This document shows positions 5,306 to 7,755 of a stretch of DNA of 7,755 bases, in pieces. Source of the DNA: an uncultured bacterium (lineage in GTDB: Bacteria > Cyanobacteriota > Vampirovibrionia > Gastranaerophilales > Gastranaerophilaceae); NCBI GenBank assembly GCA_902489575.1, contig CABUAQ010000089.1:1-7755 (forward strand), read 5' to 3'. The first letter of the stretch is position 1, and every line of letters begins with the position of its first letter. Below the pieces are notes generated by a model, which was given only the letters and a program-made list of their open reading frames with translations, had not been told where the DNA came from and did no database searches. Position numbers and translations under genes: made by a program.

Positions 5306-6454
5306 ATGGATAGATTTGAATTTATAAATGCTAAACGTATTGTTATTAAACTTGGAACAAACGTATTAAGAAACGATGAAGGTTATGTATCTTTACCGAG
5401 GTTTTACTCTTTTATTGAGGATATCGCACGTTTAGTGCATTCAGGGAAGGAAGTTATTGTTATAACATCCGGTGCGGTAGGTCTGGGTAAAAAACGTATC
5501 GGGCTTGAAGATACTCAAGGTACTGCGTTAAAACAGGCATGTGCTGCAATTGGTCAGGGTAAATTGATGTCAATTTACGAAAACGGTTTTGATACTTATG
5601 GTTTGACTGCTGCTCAAATCCTTTTAACAGAGGACGATTTTTCTGTGCGTGAAAGATATTTGAGTTTGCGTACTACATTGAATAAACTTTTAGAGCTTGG
5701 TGCAATCCCTGTTATAAACCAAAATGATACTGTTTCAACTTTAGATGTTGCATTGCGTTATGTTAAAGAAGATATGCAGGTTTGTTTTTCTGATAATGAT
5801 AAATTATCAGCCCTTGTTGCAAGTGAATTGGATGCAGATTTGCTAATTATTTTGTCTGATATTGATGGATTGTATGATGACAATCCTAAGATAAATCCTG
5901 ATGCGAAACTGATAAAATCAGTCAAAGAGGTTAATGATGAAATATTGTCTTTAGCATCCGGAGTTTCTGACGGCGGCAGAGGCGGAATGGAAACTAAGCT
6001 CAAAGCGGCAAGACTTGTGACTCGTTTTGGCGGTAAGGTTTTAATAGCTAACGGTAAGCAGCCTTATGTTATCAGACGAATTTTTGAAGGTGAAGATTTG
6101 GGAACAATGTTTTTACCGCAGAATGAGAATATGCCTGATAAAAAACGTTGGATAGGCTATGCCACAAATATCATCGGAAAAATTGTAGTTAATGAAGGTG
6201 CTAAAAAAGCACTTATGACAGGTGAAAAAAGCTTACTTCCTATAGGCATGGTTGGAGTTAAAAATACATTTAAAAAAGGTGATGTAATATCTATCCTTGA
6301 TGAAAAGAAACAAGAATTTGCACGTGGGATTGTCAATTATGATTCGGAGTCTTGTAATAAAATTATAGGCAGTCATTCTGATAATATTGTTGATATTCTT
6401 GGTTTTAAAAATTATGATGCAATTATTACCCGTGATAATATAACTATTTTATAG
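5306..6454 (+). CDS. proB: Glutamate 5-kinase with C-terminal PUA domain
   Basis: ProB phosphorylates glutamate with ATP to gamma-glutamyl phosphate, the first and normally proline-inhibited step of proline synthesis. The 382 residues comprise an amino-acid-kinase domain (about 10-260) and a PUA domain (about 278-355), the standard two-domain form. Motifs: VIKLGTNVL (13-21, K15 phosphate-binding), SGAVGLG (55-61), NQNDTVST (138-145), FSDNDKLSA (161-169), LSDIDGLYDDNP (183-194) and GGRGGMETK (223-231). FSDND replaces the common FGDND, and the loop between QND and DND is about 11 residues longer than in E. coli. The start is well constrained: an in-frame TAG at 5294-5296 leaves only three non-start codons before the ATG at 5306, and the next Met is far downstream. 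No SD sequence precedes it, unlike every other gene here. proA follows after 8 nt. Confidence 0.96.
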   Translation: MDRFEFINAKRIVIKLGTNVLRNDEGYVSLPRFYSFIEDIARLVHSGKEVIVITSGAVGLGKKRIGLEDTQGTALKQACAAIGQGKLMSIYENGFDTYGLTAAQILLTEDDFSVRERYLSLRTTLNKLLELGAIPVINQNDTVSTLDVALRYVKEDMQVCFSDNDKLSALVASELDADLLIILSDIDGLYDDNPKINPDAKLIKSVKEVNDEILSLASGVSDGGRGGMETKLKAARLVTRFGGKVLIANGKQPYVIRRIFEGEDLGTMFLPQNENMPDKKRWIGYATNIIGKIVVNEGAKKALMTGEKSLLPIGMVGVKNTFKKGDVISILDEKKQEFARGIVNYDSESCNKIIGSHSDNIVDILGFKNYDAIITRDNITIL

Positions 6455-6456
6455 GA
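6453..6456 (+). promoter_or_regulatory. proA Shine-Dalgarno overlapping the proB stop codon
   Basis: AGGA begins within the proB TAG stop (6452-6454) and lies 6 nt before the proA ATG at 6463. Ribosomes ending proB translation would therefore be delivered onto the proA start, which suggests translational coupling. This contrasts with proB itself, which has no SD. Confidence 0.7.
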
Positions 6457-6462
6457 TTTAAT

Positions 6463-7719
6463 ATGGAAAATAAATTTGTTGAAATTGCTAAGAAGGCTAA
6501 ACAAGCTTCTTTAAAAATTACAGAATTAAGTACTGAATTAAAAAATACGGCATTAACAAACGTAGCGGATGCATTTGAAGTTCATAAAGGTGAGATTTTT
6601 GATGCAAATAAACAGGATTTGGAAGATGCAAAATCTCTTGTTGATTGTGGTGAAATTTCAAAATCAACATTTAATCGTTTAAAGCTTGATGAAAATAAGA
6701 TGCGAGATATGATACAGGGTGTACGTGATATTGCTCTTCTTGATGATCCTGTTGGTAAGAAACTTTTTGTAAGAGAATTGGATGAAGGATTGGTTTTAAA
6801 CAAAGTGTCTTGTCCGATAGGTGTTTTGGGAATAATTTTTGAAGCAAGACCTGATGTTATTGCTCAAATTTCTTCACTTGCAATAAAGTCATCTAACGCG
6901 GTTATTTTAAAGGGCGGAAAAGAATCTAAGCATACAAATAAAAAAATTTTGGAAATTATTAATTCAGCATTATCTCAAGTTGAAGGATTTCCACAAGATG
7001 TTGTACAGCAAGTATTTTCCAGAGATGATGTCGCTGAAATGTTAAAGTGTGAAGAATATATCAATTTAATTATTCCACGAGGGGGGAATAGTTTAGTTAA
7101 ATTTATCAAAGAAAATACAAAGATACCTGTTTTAGGACATGCAAACGGAATTTGTCATATTTTTGTTGATGAATCAGCAGATATAAACATGGCATCTAAA
7201 GTTGTTGTAGATGCTAAAACTCAGTATCCTAGTGCTTGTAATGCAGTTGAAACACTTTTAATACATAAGAATTTTAAAAAATCGGATGAACTTTTAGCAT
7301 CATTACAGTTGTCTGAAATTAAACTTGTTTCTAATCCTGAAAGTTGGGATATCGAGTATGGTGATAAGATTTTATCATATAAATTTGTTGATAATGTTGA
7401 TAAAGCAATTGAACATATAAATACTTACGGTTCAGGACATACCGATTGTATTATTACAAATGATGTTGAAAATGCTGAAAAATTTATGAATAATGTTGAT
7501 TCTGCCGGAGTCTATTTTAATGCCTCAACAAGATTTGCTGATGGATTTAGATATGGCTTTGGGGCAGAAGTCGGGATTTCTACAAATAAAACACATGCAA
7601 GAGGTCCTGTTGGATTAGAAGGCTTGACAATATACAAATATAAGCTCCTTGGAAATGGACATATTGTTGATGATTATGCTAAGGGAAGCAAAAAGTTTCA
7701 TCACAAAGATTTAGCATAA
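6463..7719 (+). CDS. proA: Gamma-glutamyl phosphate reductase
   Basis: ProA reduces gamma-glutamyl phosphate with NADPH to glutamate 5-semialdehyde, which cyclises to pyrroline-5-carboxylate for proline synthesis. The 418 residues match the usual family length, and the aldehyde-dehydrogenase-like fold is recognisable throughout: PIGVLGIIFEARPDV (118-132), ILKGGKES (148-155), IIPRGGNSLV (203-212), VLGHANGICH (223-232), the catalytic segment AKTQYPSACNAVETLL (251-266) with nucleophile C259, and the C-terminal block ASTRFADGFRYGFGAEVGIS (354-373) followed by HARGPVGLEGL (378-388). No key residue is missing and there is no frameshift. The segment between the catalytic loop and EHIN (about 267-320) looks somewhat shorter than in many homologues. 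The gene is 8 nt downstream of proB with its SD in the proB stop, so the two form an operon. ProB and ProA are thought to pass the unstable acyl phosphate directly between them. Confidence 0.97.
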   Translation: MENKFVEIAKKAKQASLKITELSTELKNTALTNVADAFEVHKGEIFDANKQDLEDAKSLVDCGEISKSTFNRLKLDENKMRDMIQGVRDIALLDDPVGKKLFVRELDEGLVLNKVSCPIGVLGIIFEARPDVIAQISSLAIKSSNAVILKGGKESKHTNKKILEIINSALSQVEGFPQDVVQQVFSRDDVAEMLKCEEYINLIIPRGGNSLVKFIKENTKIPVLGHANGICHIFVDESADINMASKVVVDAKTQYPSACNAVETLLIHKNFKKSDELLASLQLSEIKLVSNPESWDIEYGDKILSYKFVDNVDKAIEHINTYGSGHTDCIITNDVENAEKFMNNVDSAGVYFNASTRFADGFRYGFGAEVGISTNKTHARGPVGLEGLTIYKYKLLGNGHIVDDYAKGSKKFHHKDLA

Positions 7720-7755
7720 AATATAATAAGTTTTATAAATAGAAATTTTATGCGA
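7720..7755. other. AT-rich tail after proA, cut by the window end
   Basis: This stretch holds a perfect TATAAT (7722-7727), a TATAAA (7734-7739) and an ATG at 7750-7752 with no SD before it. A new gene may begin here, but only two codons are visible. ATAAAA (7716-7721) and TTTTAT (7731-7736) could pair, but with no G-C pair this is not a credible terminator. Confidence 0.25.

Noticed and set aside
5281..5308. TTGACC at 5281-5286 as the -35 of proB
   Set aside because: A 16-17 nt spacer would put the -10 on the start codon, so any transcript would begin inside the gene; the extended -10 at 5291-5299 is better placed.
5790..5810. Perfect 8-bp inverted repeat with 5-nt loop inside proB (CTGATAAT / ATTATCAG)
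   Set aside because: It lies in the conserved SDNDKLSA codons, where AT-rich codon choice easily makes such a repeat, and about one such hairpin is expected by chance in a window of this size and composition.
1..7755. Defence system, mobile element or horizontally acquired island
   Set aside because: No transposase, integrase, nuclease, terminal repeats or tRNA is seen; six of seven genes are housekeeping metabolism with broadly similar composition.

Overview
This is an AT-rich, densely coded bacterial chromosomal segment. It carries seven protein genes, six of them core metabolism. In order they are a HAD-family phosphatase of the phosphoglycolate phosphatase type (gph, +), enolase (eno, +), a type I-beta DAHP synthase (aroF-like, +), an unrecognised 354-residue single-span membrane protein (+), prephenate/arogenate dehydrogenase (tyrA, -), glutamate 5-kinase (proB, +) and gamma-glutamyl phosphate reductase (proA, +). 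No RNA gene, insertion sequence, phage gene or CRISPR array is visible, and no gene-free stretch reaches 300 bases.

Organism: the low G+C content, standard code and clear Shine-Dalgarno (SD) sequences on most genes fit many anaerobic bacteria. The best lineage hint is TyrA, whose N-terminus aligns without gaps to my memory of the cyanobacterial enzyme (Synechocystis) and which shares its HPMAGT and ASSGFRD blocks. The unknown protein also has a TSFG-containing N-terminus that reminds me of lineage-specific proteins in gut non-photosynthetic cyanobacteria (Melainabacteria/Gastranaerophilales). I consider that group the most likely source, but this is inference and cannot be settled here.

Layout: 1-2075 holds gph and eno, probably cotranscribed from a promoter at about 29-34 (eno translation starts at the ATG at 795). 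2076-2206 holds a weak AU-rich hairpin and a very good sigma-70 promoter (TTGATT, 17 nt, TATAAT) for the DAHP synthase. 3257-3383 is a repeat-rich, A/T-rich spacer in front of the unknown membrane protein. That gene converges with tyrA, leaving only 36 nt between the stops. 5238-5305 is a 68-nt divergent promoter region serving tyrA (left) and proBA (right). 7720-7755 is the AT-rich tail after proA.

Function: eno makes phosphoenolpyruvate, DAHP synthase commits it to the shikimate pathway, and TyrA completes the tyrosine branch. ProB and ProA perform the two enzymatic steps from glutamate to glutamate semialdehyde, which cyclises on the way to proline. The most unusual points are the tyrA/proB promoter region, where two extended -10 elements form a near-perfect inverted repeat and proB appears leaderless; a longer loop in the ProB active-site/feedback region; and the unknown membrane protein between two tyrosine-pathway genes.
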